A stretch of 64,000 nucleotides of DNA from Pseudonocardia kunmingensis (GTDB lineage Bacteria > Actinomycetota > Actinomycetes > Mycobacteriales > Pseudonocardiaceae). Positions 31,114-40,057 of the stretch are shown in pieces (the stretch's first letter is position 1; the number at the start of each line of letters is the position of its first letter). Made by a program: the position numbers and the translations under genes. The notes beneath the pieces were generated by a model. That model was not told the DNA's origin. It worked only from the letters and a program-made list of their open reading frames with translations, and made no database searches. The DNA lies in the NCBI RefSeq assembly GCF_006716445.1, contig NZ_VFPA01000003.1, positions 1,364,001 through 1,428,000 of the forward strand. Reading direction: 5' to 3'.

Positions 31114-32424
31114 GTGACCCGCCCGCCGACCAGTCGCCGGTCGCTGCTGCTCGCCAGCTGCGTCGGGACGTCGATCGAGTGGTACGACTACTACATCTTC
31201 GGCACGGCGGCCGCGCTCGTGTTCGGCACGCTGTTCTACCCGGAGGGCGATCCGACGGCGGGCACGCTCGCCGCGCTCGGCACCTTCGCCGTCGGTTTCA
31301 TCATGCGCCCGGTGGGCGCGGCGGTGATCGGCCACTTCGGCGACCGCATCGGCCGCAAGACGATGCTGGTGCTCACCCTGATGCTCACCGGCGTGTCGAC
31401 GTTCGCCATCGGCCTGCTGCCGACGTACGCGGCGATCGGCGTCACCGCTCCCCTGCTGCTCCTGCTGCTGCGCCTCGTGCAGGGCTTCGGGGTGGGCGGT
31501 GAGTGGGGCGGCGCGGTGCTGGTGGCCACCGAGCACGCCACGCCGCGACAGCGGGCGCTCTACGGCAGCTTCGCCCAGTTCGGCGTGCCGATCGGCGTGC
31601 TCACCTCGAACCTGGCGTTCCTGGCCGTCGCCGGCCTGCCCGACGAGGACTTCCTGTCGTGGGGCTGGCGCATCCCGTTCCTGCTGAGCATCCTCCTGCT
31701 GGTCGTCGGGATGATCGTGCGGAGCAAGCTCTCGGAGAGCCCGGAGTTCCAGCGCGTGAAGGAGGCGAAGCAGGTCACGAAGCTGCCGGTCGCGACGCTG
31801 TTCCGCGAGCGGCCGAAGGTCGTGCTGCTGGCGAGCCTTGCCGCGATCCCGCCGCCGCTGGTCGGCTACACGGTGATGGTCTACATGCTCAGCTACGGCA
31901 CGCGCGCCGCGGGCTTCGAGCGCCCGACGCTGCTCACCCTCATCCTGCTCTCGACCATCCCCTGGATCGCCGGGATCTACGTGGCCGCCCGCTGCGCGGA
32001 CCGCTGGGGTGCCGGCCGCATCTACGTGATCGGCACGGCCACCGCCGTGATCTGGGCGTTCCCGCTGTTCTGGCTGGTCGACACGGGCAGCGTGCCGGCC
32101 GCCCTGATCGCCTTCGCGGTCGCGGGCGTCGTCCAGGCGATCATGGCCGGCGCGCAGGGCGGCTGGTTCACCGAGATCTTCGACGCGCGCATCCGCTACA
32201 GCGGCGCCTCCATCGCCTACCAGACGGGCGGCATGATCGGCGGGGCGCTGACGCCCATCGTGGCCACCGCCCTGTACGCGGCCTACGGGTCCTCCACGCC
32301 GATCGCGGTCTACCTGCTCCTGCTCTCGGCGGCGGCCCTCGGGGCAACACTGCTGCTGATCCGCTCCACCGACGGCCCCGCCGCCCGTGAGGCCGCCGCG
32401 GCGCCTGCCGAGCACAAGCCGTGA
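31114..32424 (+). CDS. MFS transporter, metabolite:H+ symporter (MHS) family
   Basis: 436 residues, 12 predicted helices. Typical MHS sequence: SCVGTSIEWYDYYIFGTAAALVF at the N-terminus, GDRIGRKTMLVLTL between helices 2 and 3, RLVQGFGVGGEWGGAVL, and RIRYSGASIAYQTGGMIGGALTP near the C-terminus. MHS proteins import carboxylates such as shikimate, benzoate-like acids or dicarboxylates with protons. Its position 26 bp after benzoylformate decarboxylase suggests uptake of mandelate, benzoylformate or a similar acid. A GGAGG ribosome site precedes the GTG start. Confidence 0.9.
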   Translation: MTRPPTSRRSLLLASCVGTSIEWYDYYIFGTAAALVFGTLFYPEGDPTAGTLAALGTFAVGFIMRPVGAAVIGHFGDRIGRKTMLVLTLMLTGVSTFAIGLLPTYAAIGVTAPLLLLLLRLVQGFGVGGEWGGAVLVATEHATPRQRALYGSFAQFGVPIGVLTSNLAFLAVAGLPDEDFLSWGWRIPFLLSILLLVVGMIVRSKLSESPEFQRVKEAKQVTKLPVATLFRERPKVVLLASLAAIPPPLVGYTVMVYMLSYGTRAAGFERPTLLTLILLSTIPWIAGIYVAARCADRWGAGRIYVIGTATAVIWAFPLFWLVDTGSVPAALIAFAVAGVVQAIMAGAQGGWFTEIFDARIRYSGASIAYQTGGMIGGALTPIVATALYAAYGSSTPIAVYLLLLSAAALGATLLLIRSTDGPAAREAAAAPAEHKP

Positions 32425-32426
32425 GC

Positions 32427-32454
32427 GGATACGGGTGTCAGAGCACCCGTATCC
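32427..32454. terminator. Bidirectional terminator hairpin
   Basis: GGATACGGGTG/CACCCGTATCC, perfect 11-bp stem with a 6-nt loop, filling the 32-bp gap between two convergent genes. Confidence 0.8.
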
Positions 32455-32456
32455 AG

Positions 32457-33323
32457 TCACGACCGCAGTAGCGCCTGCAGCGCGAGGAGCGTCTCGGCCG
32501 GGCGCTCCTCGGCGACGTGGTGCCCGCAGTCCAGCTCGACGCCCTCGGCCGCCGGTGCCCAGGACCGCCAGACGTCCATGGCGTCGGGCACGCGGCCCAC
32601 CGGCCCGTGCCGGCCCCACAGCACGAGGGTGGGGCAGCCGATCGTGCGGACACCGCGGTCGGCCTCGTCGTCGGCGACGTCCACGGTGGCGCCCGCCCGG
32701 TAGTCCTGGCACATCGCGTGCACGACCTCGGGCCGGGTGTAGGCCGCGCGGTAGGCGGCCACCGCCTCGGGCGCGAACACGCCGCCGGTGCCCCGGAGGA
32801 AGAACCCGTCGGGATCGGCGGCGATCAGCCGCTCCGGCAGGTCCCCCGGCTGGGCCAGGAAGAACCAGTGCCACGCCGCGCGGGCGAAGGCGGCGTCGAC
32901 GCGCGCGAAGACGTCCGCGGTGGGCAGGACGTCCAGCACGCCGAGCGCCGTGACGGCCTGCGGGTGGTCCAGCGCGAGCCGGTAGGCGCAGCGGGCGCCC
33001 CGGTCGTGGCCGACCACGGCGAACCGGTCGAACCCCAGCTCGCCCATCACGGCCACGACCTCGGCCGCCATCGCCCGCTTGCCGAACGCGGCCACGTCGC
33101 CCTCGGCACCGGGCGGGGCGACGCTGTCGCCGTACCCGCGCAGGTCGGCGAGCACGACCGTGTGGTCGCGGGCCAGTCCCGGCGCGACGAGGTGCCACAT
33201 GGCCGAGGTCTGCGGGTAGCCGTGCAGCAGCACCACCGGTGGCCCGCTGCCCGCGGTGCGGACGCGGACCCGCGCCCCGGCGGCGGTCTCGACGTCGGCG
33301 GTCGCGAAGCCGTCGAGGATCAT
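32457..33323 (-). CDS. Fluoroacetate-dehalogenase-type alpha/beta hydrolase
   Basis: 288 residues. The residues that define fluoroacetate dehalogenase are present in order: nucleophile and carboxylate-binding arginines in GHDRGARCAYR (Asp107, Arg108, Arg111), acid Asp131 in LDVLPT, the halide-site pair in AWHWFFLAQP (His152, Trp153), a Tyr in CQDYRAGAT for the third halide contact, and the catalytic His in CGHHVAEERP. HGYPQTS is the oxyanion motif. It should hydrolyse haloacetates to glycolate; activity on fluoroacetate versus chloroacetate needs assay. The ATG at 33323 follows GGGAG. Close family members also act as general epoxide hydrolases, but the R-R/H-W-Y set argues otherwise. Confidence 0.82.
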   Translation of the reverse strand: MILDGFATADVETAAGARVRVRTAGSGPPVVLLHGYPQTSAMWHLVAPGLARDHTVVLADLRGYGDSVAPPGAEGDVAAFGKRAMAAEVVAVMGELGFDRFAVVGHDRGARCAYRLALDHPQAVTALGVLDVLPTADVFARVDAAFARAAWHWFFLAQPGDLPERLIAADPDGFFLRGTGGVFAPEAVAAYRAAYTRPEVVHAMCQDYRAGATVDVADDEADRGVRTIGCPTLVLWGRHGPVGRVPDAMDVWRSWAPAAEGVELDCGHHVAEERPAETLLALQALLRS

Positions 33324-33370
33324 GGCTCCCACTGGTACCAGGACGCCGCGTTCCACGCTGACGAACGTCG

Positions 33371-34654
33371 TCAGCGGGGGCTCGCGGCGCGCAGGAGCAG
33401 GTGCATCCCCGCGTCCGTGGCGCGCTCCCGGATGTCGGCGCGGCTGCCGGGCAGGCGCGGATCCCGGGCGATCACCTGGCCGTCGCCGGTGGTGACGCAG
33501 AAGCAGACGTAGCCCACCGGCTTCGCCTCGGTGCCGCCCCCTGGGCCGGCGACGCCCGTGATCCCGATGCCCACGTCGGCGCCGAAGCGCTCCCTGGCCC
33601 CGTCGGCGAGGGCGCGTGCCACCTCCGGCGACACGGCGCCGTGCGCGGCGATCAGCTCCGCGGGCACGCCGAGCAGGTCGGTCTTGGCGGCGTTCGAGTA
33701 GGCGACGACGCCGCCCGCGACGTATTCCGAGGAGCCGGCCAGGTCGACGAGCCGGGCGGCGAGCATCCCGCCGGTGCACGACTCCCCGGTGGCGACGGTC
33801 CAGCCGCGCTCGCGCAGCGCGGCGGCCAGCAGCTCGTCGGTGCTGGTGCCGTCGGCGCTGACGAGGTGGCGGGCGTGCTTGGCGGCCAGCTCGGCGTGCA
33901 CCGCGGCGGCCACGGGCTCGGCGCCGGGCAGGGGGCGCAGGTCCACCTCCAGCTCGGAGCGGCGCAGGCAGGTGGTGATCTCGACGTCCGACACGTCCTG
34001 CTGCGTCTCGATCTCCCGCAGCGTGGCGGCGATCTCCGACTCGGGCAGTCCGAAGTAGCGCAGCGAACGCGCGCTCGCAGCGGGCACGCCGGCGAGCAGC
34101 TCCCGCACGGGCGCGGCCGCCAGCGCGGCGGGCCACATGCCCTGCAGCTCCCGGGGCGGGCCGGGCAGCACCACGACGAGCGGCCCGCCCGGACGGGACA
34201 CGACGAGGCCGGGAGCGGTGCCGACTGGGTCGAGGGCCAGCGCCCCGCGCGGCACCATCGCCTGCTTGCGGTTCGCCGCCTCCAACGCGGGCCCGCCGAA
34301 CCCGGTGCGGGCGGCGAACCCGGCGAGGATCCCGGCGATCCGGGCCTGCATCGCCTCGTCGAGCACGAGGTCGACGCCGGCGAACTCGGCCACCACGGCC
34401 CCGGTCAGGTCGTCGGCGGTGGGTCCGAGCCCGCCGCTGGTGACGACGAGCACGCAGCCGTCCTCGGCGGCGAGCTGCAGGGCGCGCGTGAGGTCACCGG
34501 GCCGGTCCCCGACGAGCTGGACGTGCGCCACCTCGAACCCGAGCGCGGCGAGCTCGCGCGACAACCACGGACCGTTGCGATCGGAGATCGTCCCCGTCAG
34601 CAGCTCGCTCCCGGTGACGACGACAGCGGCGCGCGGCCGGACCCCTGCTCCCAC
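33371..34654 (-). CDS. cinA: CinA-family protein (MoCF-like domain plus NMN amidohydrolase domain)
   Basis: 427 residues. The N-terminal ~170 form the COG1058 MoaB/MogA-like domain (VVVTGSELLTGTISDRNGPWLSREL, VVTSGGLGPTADDLT, VVVLPGPPRELQGMW). The C-terminal ~165 form the CinA deamidase domain (VATGESCTGGMLAARL, GVVAYSNAAKTDLLGV, GITGVAGPGGGTEAKPVG). The full-length form takes part in pyridine nucleotide recycling (NMN deamidation, ADP-ribose hydrolysis) and in some mycobacteria affects drug tolerance. A GTG start is used. It is separated from the patatin gene upstream by a hairpin. Confidence 0.93.
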   Translation of the reverse strand: MGAGVRPRAAVVVTGSELLTGTISDRNGPWLSRELAALGFEVAHVQLVGDRPGDLTRALQLAAEDGCVLVVTSGGLGPTADDLTGAVVAEFAGVDLVLDEAMQARIAGILAGFAARTGFGGPALEAANRKQAMVPRGALALDPVGTAPGLVVSRPGGPLVVVLPGPPRELQGMWPAALAAAPVRELLAGVPAASARSLRYFGLPESEIAATLREIETQQDVSDVEITTCLRRSELEVDLRPLPGAEPVAAAVHAELAAKHARHLVSADGTSTDELLAAALRERGWTVATGESCTGGMLAARLVDLAGSSEYVAGGVVAYSNAAKTDLLGVPAELIAAHGAVSPEVARALADGARERFGADVGIGITGVAGPGGGTEAKPVGYVCFCVTTGDGQVIARDPRLPGSRADIRERATDAGMHLLLRAASPR

Positions 34655-34689
34655 GGGGCAGACCGTACGGGATCGCCGCCGCCCGCCTC

Positions 34690-34715
34690 CCGATCACCGG
34701 ACGGCCCGTGATCGG
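34690..34715 (-). terminator. Hairpin between the patatin and cinA genes
   Basis: CCGATCAC/GTGATCGG, 8-bp stem with a 10-nt loop, 75 bp past the patatin stop. Confidence 0.5.
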
Positions 34716-34790
34716 CGCGAGGCGTACGCCAGCGCCGTCGCGACGACCGTGGTGTGCGGCTCGGAGCGATCTCGGCGGCGGGCCGCGGGG

Positions 34791-35759
34791 TCAGGCCGCG
34801 ACCGCGTCGAGCGCCGCCTCGGCCGACTCGTCGCCGATCCGCACCGCGTCGCCGACGCGGACGGGGTCGACGCACAGCGCCCCCATCCCGGCCGAGCGGG
34901 CGGGGCCGATCGCGGCGAGGTGGCCGGGGCCGCGCTCGGGGTGCGCGGCGTCGGTGACCAGCCGCAGGTCCGCTCCGTAGCGGCGGGAGCCCTGCGCGAG
35001 GCTGCCGAGCCCGGGGACGAGCCGGTCGAGGGCGCGGGCCCACAGCGACAGGCCGGCGTCGGCGTCGGGGTGCAGGTCGTCGGCGCCCCGGCAGAGCAGC
35101 ACGAGCACGTGCGTGGCACCGCCGCGCAGGGCGCGGGCCATGGCGAGCGGCTCGGCGACGGATCCGTCCACCCAGCGCCTGCCGCCGTAGGAGACCGGCG
35201 GGCCGGACAGCAGGGGGATCGCGGCGCTGGCCCGCAGTGCCTGCTCCCAGTCCGCGGCGGTCGCCATCCCCTCGAGGGTGTGGGCGGTCAGGTCCGCGGT
35301 GTCGGTGGCCACCAGGCGCAGCGGCGCCGGCGTGCTGCCGAGCCGGTGCCACGCGAGGGGCTTGCGGTCGCCGAGCACGTCGTGGACGAGGTGGTCCAGC
35401 GCCACCACCGGACGCCGCGTGCCGAGCCTGCGCATGTTGATGAACACCTCGGTGCAGAGGTCCTCGGGGTAGCTGGCGGCGCAGGCGGCGGCGTCACCGG
35501 TGAGGAAGGCGGCTCCGCTGAAGCCGCCGGACGACGCCCCGTAGACCTCGTCGAAGGCCGGGACGAGGCCGGCGCGGTCGAGCGCCCGCAGCATGCCGGC
35601 GACGTAGGCGCCCCGCATCCCGCCGCCACCGATGACCAGCGCGACGCGGTGCGGGTCGGCACGCGCGCCGGGGGCCGAGTCCGCTGCGCGCCGGTCGTGG
35701 AGGACGCCGAGGACCTCCCGGTCGCCGTGCAGGAAAGAGGCAGGGGACACCGTTGGCAC
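34791..35759 (-). CDS. Patatin-like phospholipase
   Basis: About 322 residues. Oxyanion loop GGGGMRGAYVAG, nucleophile elbow GASSG (Gly-x-Ser-x-Gly), and dyad Asp in the VDGSVAEPLAMA segment. This is the complete patatin Ser-Asp dyad. It is a lipid acyl hydrolase, probably cytoplasmic; no signal peptide. It resembles bacterial YjjU-type patatins. The start is uncertain: GTG 35759 and GTG 35750 are both possible, with the first ~40 residues poorly conserved. Confidence 0.85.
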   Translation of the reverse strand: MPTVSPASFLHGDREVLGVLHDRRAADSAPGARADPHRVALVIGGGGMRGAYVAGMLRALDRAGLVPAFDEVYGASSGGFSGAAFLTGDAAACAASYPEDLCTEVFINMRRLGTRRPVVALDHLVHDVLGDRKPLAWHRLGSTPAPLRLVATDTADLTAHTLEGMATAADWEQALRASAAIPLLSGPPVSYGGRRWVDGSVAEPLAMARALRGGATHVLVLLCRGADDLHPDADAGLSLWARALDRLVPGLGSLAQGSRRYGADLRLVTDAAHPERGPGHLAAIGPARSAGMGALCVDPVRVGDAVRIGDESAEAALDAVAA

Positions 35760-35954
35760 CCGGAGAGCCTAACGGGACGTGACGGTTCCCCCGTTCGGGA
35801 GCCGTTCTCAGGGCCACCACAGACGCTCGACGGGTCCACCGGGCCGTCCTGCCTCCGAACCGGACGAAACGGACACAGATCGCCGCGGCGCGACATACGG
35901 TGGGTGTCGACGGAACCACCGCGAAGAGCGGACCCCCTGCGAGAAAGGCTCCGG

Positions 35955-37220
35955 TTGTCGCCCTGGATCGCTCCTCCCACGCCCACCTGGGTCGGCGAGC
36001 TCGACCGCCACGCGACGGTCGAGCCCCTCGTCGTCGACCAGCGCTTCGGCGCCGCCCGCCTGCTGGTCACCTCCGGCGGCACCCCCGTCGGCGTCGTCGA
36101 GCTACCCCTCCTCGAGGGGCGGGCGAGCGTGGCCGCACTGCGTCACGCCCTCGAGACCCAGCTGGGCGACGCACCCGACCCGGCCGCGCCGCCCGCCGCG
36201 TTCGACCCCGTGACGGTCGTGGTGGCCACCCGCGGCCGGCCGGACAGCGTCGCCCGCTGCGCCCGGGCCCTGCTCGCGGGCGACCACCCGGACATCACGG
36301 TGCTCGTCGTCGACAACGACCCGGTCGACGACCGCACGGCCGAGGCCGTGCGGCTCATCGACGACCCGCGCCTGCGCTACGTGCGGGAAGCCCGCCGCGG
36401 CGCGTCGGTCGGCCGCAACCGCGGACTGCAGGAGGCCACCACGGAGATCGTGGCGTTCACCGACGACGACACGGAGCCCGACCGGGCCTGGGCCGTCCGC
36501 ATCGCCGGGGCGTTCGCCGCCGATCCCGAGGTCACCTGCGTGAGCGGGCCGGTGCTCGCCGCCCGCCTCGCCACGGCCGAGGAGCTGGCCGCCGACGGAG
36601 CACTGGCCTGGAACAAGGGGTTCGAGCGACGCCGGTTCTCCCTCGCCGAGCCGCCGGCGGACTCACCGATCTTCCCGTTCTCCCCCGGGCTGTTCGGCAT
36701 CGGCGCCAACCTGGCCGTCCGTGCCGACGTCGCGCGCGGCGTCGGCGGGTTCGACGAGGCGCTCGGCCCGGGCTCGCCCACCCACGGCGGCGAGGACTGC
36801 GAGTTCCTCGTGCGCCTCGTGCTCGCGGGCCACGTGCTGGCCTACGAACCGAGCGCGTGGGTGCGCCACCACCACCGCCCCGGCCCGGACGCCCTGCGCG
36901 CGCAGCTGCGCGGCTACGCCGTCGGGCTCGGCGCGTTCCTCACGAAGATCGCCCTGGACCGGCGGGCGCGTGCGGCCGCGTTCCGCAGGCTGCCCGCCGC
37001 CGTCGCCCGGCTGCGGCACATCTCGGCACGCGAGGGCGGCGCGGGCGACGGCATGCCCACCGGGTCCGGCCGCGACCGGCTGCGCGGCCTCGCCAGCGGG
37101 CCGTTGGCCTACCTGCGCGGCCGGCGCGCCGCCCGCCGCGCCGGTGGCCGCGTGCCGCCGCTGGTGGCGGACCCCCCGCCGGCGCCGTCCGGATCGCGGC
37201 CGCTCGCCCTCGTGGGCTGA
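35955..37220 (+). CDS. Glycosyltransferase family 2
   Basis: About 421 residues. After a ~75-residue N-terminal segment comes a GT-A fold: FDPVTVVVATRGRPDSVARCARALL, VLVVDNDPVDD, GRNRGLQEATTEIVAFTDDDTEPD (the DxD metal site), then GGFDEALGPGSPTHGGEDCEFLVRLVLAG with the E-D acceptor motif. A basic C-terminal tail has no clear membrane helix, so it is cytoplasmic or peripheral. It probably adds single sugars to a glycolipid or polymer. The TTG start at 35955 follows AGAAAGG; GTG 35904 is in frame and also possible. Transcribed toward the exopolysaccharide cassettes but 570 bp away, so a functional link is only suggested. Confidence 0.75.
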   Translation: MSPWIAPPTPTWVGELDRHATVEPLVVDQRFGAARLLVTSGGTPVGVVELPLLEGRASVAALRHALETQLGDAPDPAAPPAAFDPVTVVVATRGRPDSVARCARALLAGDHPDITVLVVDNDPVDDRTAEAVRLIDDPRLRYVREARRGASVGRNRGLQEATTEIVAFTDDDTEPDRAWAVRIAGAFAADPEVTCVSGPVLAARLATAEELAADGALAWNKGFERRRFSLAEPPADSPIFPFSPGLFGIGANLAVRADVARGVGGFDEALGPGSPTHGGEDCEFLVRLVLAGHVLAYEPSAWVRHHHRPGPDALRAQLRGYAVGLGAFLTKIALDRRARAAAFRRLPAAVARLRHISAREGGAGDGMPTGSGRDRLRGLASGPLAYLRGRRAARRAGGRVPPLVADPPPAPSGSRPLALVG

Positions 37221-37793
37221 CGCGCCCGGCGTCCGGCGCCCGGTGGGGGACCCGGCGCCGCACCGGCGGGGTGACGCACCGCACGCACACGTACGACGCG
37301 CCTGGGCCGAGCCCGCGTGGAACACTCCGGGTGATCACTTCTCCCCCGCGCCGGGATGGTGGGAACGCGCGAGGCCGCAGACCGGTTGCGCAATGCGCAG
37401 GACTGCGCGCCGAGCGGTCAGTGACGGTCGGCGATGCCCACCCACTCACGACCAGCGGCGCAATGTAAACGGTGAACGGTAGGCAGCGGGAAGTTACTGT
37501 TATTCACCGATGCGAGCGCAAATTGGTCCGAGCGAGTGAATCCGATCGTGACGCGGGCCACACGCTTCGGTTACCAAGCGCTGCAGTGCCGCAGGTCACT
37601 TCACTCCACTGGATGACGTGACCTTCCAGGACCAGCGCAGCGACCAGGCGAAACCTCGAGCGGACCCCTGTAACGCGACCTCCACTCGTCACGATGGGTG
37701 ACGTGAGACCTGCGAGATGGTGGATCGGAAGGCTGCGAAACCATCTCGGGCGAGGCGATCGGACCGATCGTCCTGAATTTGGAGGGGCATTCC
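37221..37793 (+). promoter_or_regulatory. Long non-coding leader of exopolysaccharide copy A, with CRP-like site
   Basis: A 573-bp stretch with no credible gene and, around 37460-37530, clearly lower GC than its surroundings. CGTGA-N6-CCACA at 37547-37562 resembles a CRP/GlxR half-matched site. The last ~59 nt (37735-37793) share a loose pattern with the leader of copy B (45932-45994): a GAAACCATCTC-like start, a small hairpin (CGATCGG/CCGATCG region here), and ATTCC before the ATG. GGAGGGG at 37781 is the ribosome site. The length suggests multiple promoter or RNA-level controls. Confidence 0.5.
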
Positions 37794-38804
37794 ATGCAGT
37801 CGTCGAGGATCTTCATCGTCGGTTCCGGTGTCGTCGGGGCGGCGACCGGTGAGGGGTTCCTGAAGGCCGGGCACGAGGTGACGTTCATCGACGTCTCCCA
37901 GCCCCGCATCGCCGAGCTCGCCGCCCGCGGGTTCGACGTCCGCAGCGAGATCGACCTCTCCGCCGAGCCGGAGTCACTGATCTTCCTCACCCTGCCCACC
38001 CCGCACGAGGGCCACCGCTACGACCTGAGCGCCTTCGAGGCCGGCACCACCAGCGTGGGCAAGGCACTGGCCGGCTCCCCTGCCCGCCACACCGTCGTCG
38101 TCCGCTCCACCGTGCCCCCGGGCACCACCGAGGGCCTGGTCAAGACCACCCTCGAGACCCACTCCGGGATGACCGCCAACGAGGGCTTCGGCCTGGCGTC
38201 CAACCCCGAGTTCCTCCGCGCCGTCTCCGCCGCCGAGGACTTCGCCAACCCCTGGATGACCGTCGTCGCCAGCCGCGACCCCCAGACCACCGAGCGCCTG
38301 CGCGCCCTGCTCGCACCCTTCGGCGGCGAGCTGCGCACCTTCACCGACCCGGCCCAGGCCGAGTTCATCAAGTGCGCCCACAACATCTTCAACGCCACGA
38401 AGATCAGCTTCTGGAACGAGATGTGGCTGGTGGCGCAGAAGCTGGGTGTGGACCTCGACCCGATCGCCGCCACCGTGGCCCGCTCGGCCGAAGGCTCCAT
38501 CAACCCGCAGTACGGCATCCGCGGCGGAGCCCCCTACGGCGGCGTCTGCCTCCCCAAGGACACCTGCGGTTTCCTCGGCTTCGCCGACAACATCGGCGTC
38601 GACATGCCGCTGCTCTCGGCCGTCGTCGAGACCAACGACCGCCTCGCCACCATCGTCTCCGACGAGGTCGACACCGCCACCCACGCCGCGAGCCACGCCC
38701 AGCTGCGCGAGAGCGCCGCCACGGCGACCACCGGCACCGCGGCGGCGGACCCGTCGACCGAGGCCGTCGCGGCGAGCGGACGGCAGCAGCACGAGCCGGC
38801 ATGA
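37794..38804 (+). CDS. Nucleotide-sugar 6-dehydrogenase (UDP-Glc/GDP-Man type), C-terminal domain absent, copy A
   Basis: 336 residues. It makes the uronic acid donor by two-step NAD oxidation of a sugar nucleotide. The N-terminal Rossmann motif IVGSGVVGAATGEGFLKAGHEV and the central helix region EFIKCAHNIFNATKISFWNE are intact. The catalytic Cys252 sits in YGGVCLPKDT. Canonical enzymes (AlgD, Ugd; about 430-450 residues) continue with a third, nucleotide-binding domain; this protein ends soon after the central domain in an Ala/Thr-rich tail. Both copies share this shortening, so it is not random damage. GDP-mannose or UDP-glucose cannot be distinguished by eye. GGAGGGG precedes the ATG; ATGA overlap with the synthase. 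Confidence 0.82.
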   Translation: MQSSRIFIVGSGVVGAATGEGFLKAGHEVTFIDVSQPRIAELAARGFDVRSEIDLSAEPESLIFLTLPTPHEGHRYDLSAFEAGTTSVGKALAGSPARHTVVVRSTVPPGTTEGLVKTTLETHSGMTANEGFGLASNPEFLRAVSAAEDFANPWMTVVASRDPQTTERLRALLAPFGGELRTFTDPAQAEFIKCAHNIFNATKISFWNEMWLVAQKLGVDLDPIAATVARSAEGSINPQYGIRGGAPYGGVCLPKDTCGFLGFADNIGVDMPLLSAVVETNDRLATIVSDEVDTATHAASHAQLRESAATATTGTAAADPSTEAVAASGRQQHEPA

Positions 38805-40057
38805 ACCTGCCTGCCTACTACTACGTGCTGGGCACCCCCATCGGGGTGCTCGGCCTGATCCGCTGGGCCACCTGGCTGATCCGCCGCATCCCCGCGGTGC
38901 TGTACAAGCCGATCGTCAACAACTACCGGCTGCCGATGAGCATCGTGGTCCCCACCTACCAGGAGGACCCGGTCATCTTCGCGGCCGCGATCGAGTCGTG
39001 GCTGGCCAACGACGTCGAAGAAGTCATCCTCGTGATCGACTCCTCCGACAAGACCTGCCAGGACATCGCCCGGCGCTACCCGGTGACGGTCGTCATCACC
39101 GACGTTCCCGGTAAGCGGGACGCGCTCCGCAAGGGGTGGCGCGCCGCGCGCACCGAGCTGGTGGCGCTCGTGGACTCGGACACGATCTGGGCCCCCGACG
39201 TCGCGGCCGAGGTGTGCAAGCCGTTCGCCGACCCCCGCATCGGCGGCGTCGGCACGCGGCAGAGCGTGTACGGCACCAAGGGGTTCCTGGCGCGGATCAC
39301 CGACATGTTCCTCGACCACCGCTACTTCGACGAGAACGCCAGCCAGAGCCTGCTCGGCCAGGCCGTCTCGTGCCTGTCCGGCCGCACTGCGATCTACCGG
39401 CGGCAGCTGCTGCTGGAGATCGAGGCGGAGTTCATGCAGGAGGAGTTCTGGGGCGTGCCCTGCCTGTCCGGTGACGACAAGCGCCTCACCACGCTCGTCC
39501 TCGAGCACGGCCACCTCACCTACATGCAGCGCACCGCCGTGGTGTGGTCGACGTTCCCCAGCAAGTGGCGGATCTTCTTCAAGCAGCGGGTGCGCTGGGC
39601 GCGCAACACCTGGCGCTCGGACATGCGCGCGCTGTCGAGGCCGTGGGTGTGGCGCCACCCGTTCCTGGCCTACACGATGATCGACAAGGGTCTCAGCGGC
39701 TTCACCGTCCTGCTGGGCCCGATCTTCCTGGTCACCGCGCTGATCGCCCAGGAGTGGATGGTCGCCGCCATCCTGGTGGCGTGGTGGCAGATCAGCCGCG
39801 CTGCGAAGTTCCTGCCCCACATCGTGCGGCGGCCCTCGTCGTTCTTCTTCGTACTGGGCTACGTCGTCGTCTCGTGGATCATGGCGCTGATCAAGCTCCG
39901 CGCGCTGATGACGATCCGCCAGCAGAAGTGGGGCACCCGCCAGGTCGCCGTCGAGAACGGGCAGATCGTGCGCACGGAGGGTGCGGGCGGCGACGGATTC
40001 GAGGAGGACGAGACCGTGCCACTGCGGATGGTCACCCACGCAGGACGCGCCGCATGA
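38801..40057 (+). CDS. Processive GT2 polysaccharide synthase (hyaluronan-synthase/Alg8-like), copy A
   Basis: 418 residues, inner-membrane. One N-terminal helix (VLGTPIGVLGLIRWATWLI) precedes a GT-A domain: MSIVVPTYQED, LVALVDSDTIW (DxD), CLSGRTAIYRR, SGDDKRLTT (acceptor/catalytic Asp) and KQRVRWARNTW, the QxxRW motif of processive synthases near residue 262. Three hydrophobic segments follow, forming the likely channel. It polymerises and extrudes a chain from a nucleotide-uronate. Alg8 and hyaluronan synthase are the nearest well-known analogues. No PilZ domain is present in it or nearby, so c-di-GMP control of the Alg44 kind is not evident. Confidence 0.85.
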   Translation: MNLPAYYYVLGTPIGVLGLIRWATWLIRRIPAVLYKPIVNNYRLPMSIVVPTYQEDPVIFAAAIESWLANDVEEVILVIDSSDKTCQDIARRYPVTVVITDVPGKRDALRKGWRAARTELVALVDSDTIWAPDVAAEVCKPFADPRIGGVGTRQSVYGTKGFLARITDMFLDHRYFDENASQSLLGQAVSCLSGRTAIYRRQLLLEIEAEFMQEEFWGVPCLSGDDKRLTTLVLEHGHLTYMQRTAVVWSTFPSKWRIFFKQRVRWARNTWRSDMRALSRPWVWRHPFLAYTMIDKGLSGFTVLLGPIFLVTALIAQEWMVAAILVAWWQISRAAKFLPHIVRRPSSFFFVLGYVVVSWIMALIKLRALMTIRQQKWGTRQVAVENGQIVRTEGAGGDGFEEDETVPLRMVTHAGRAA

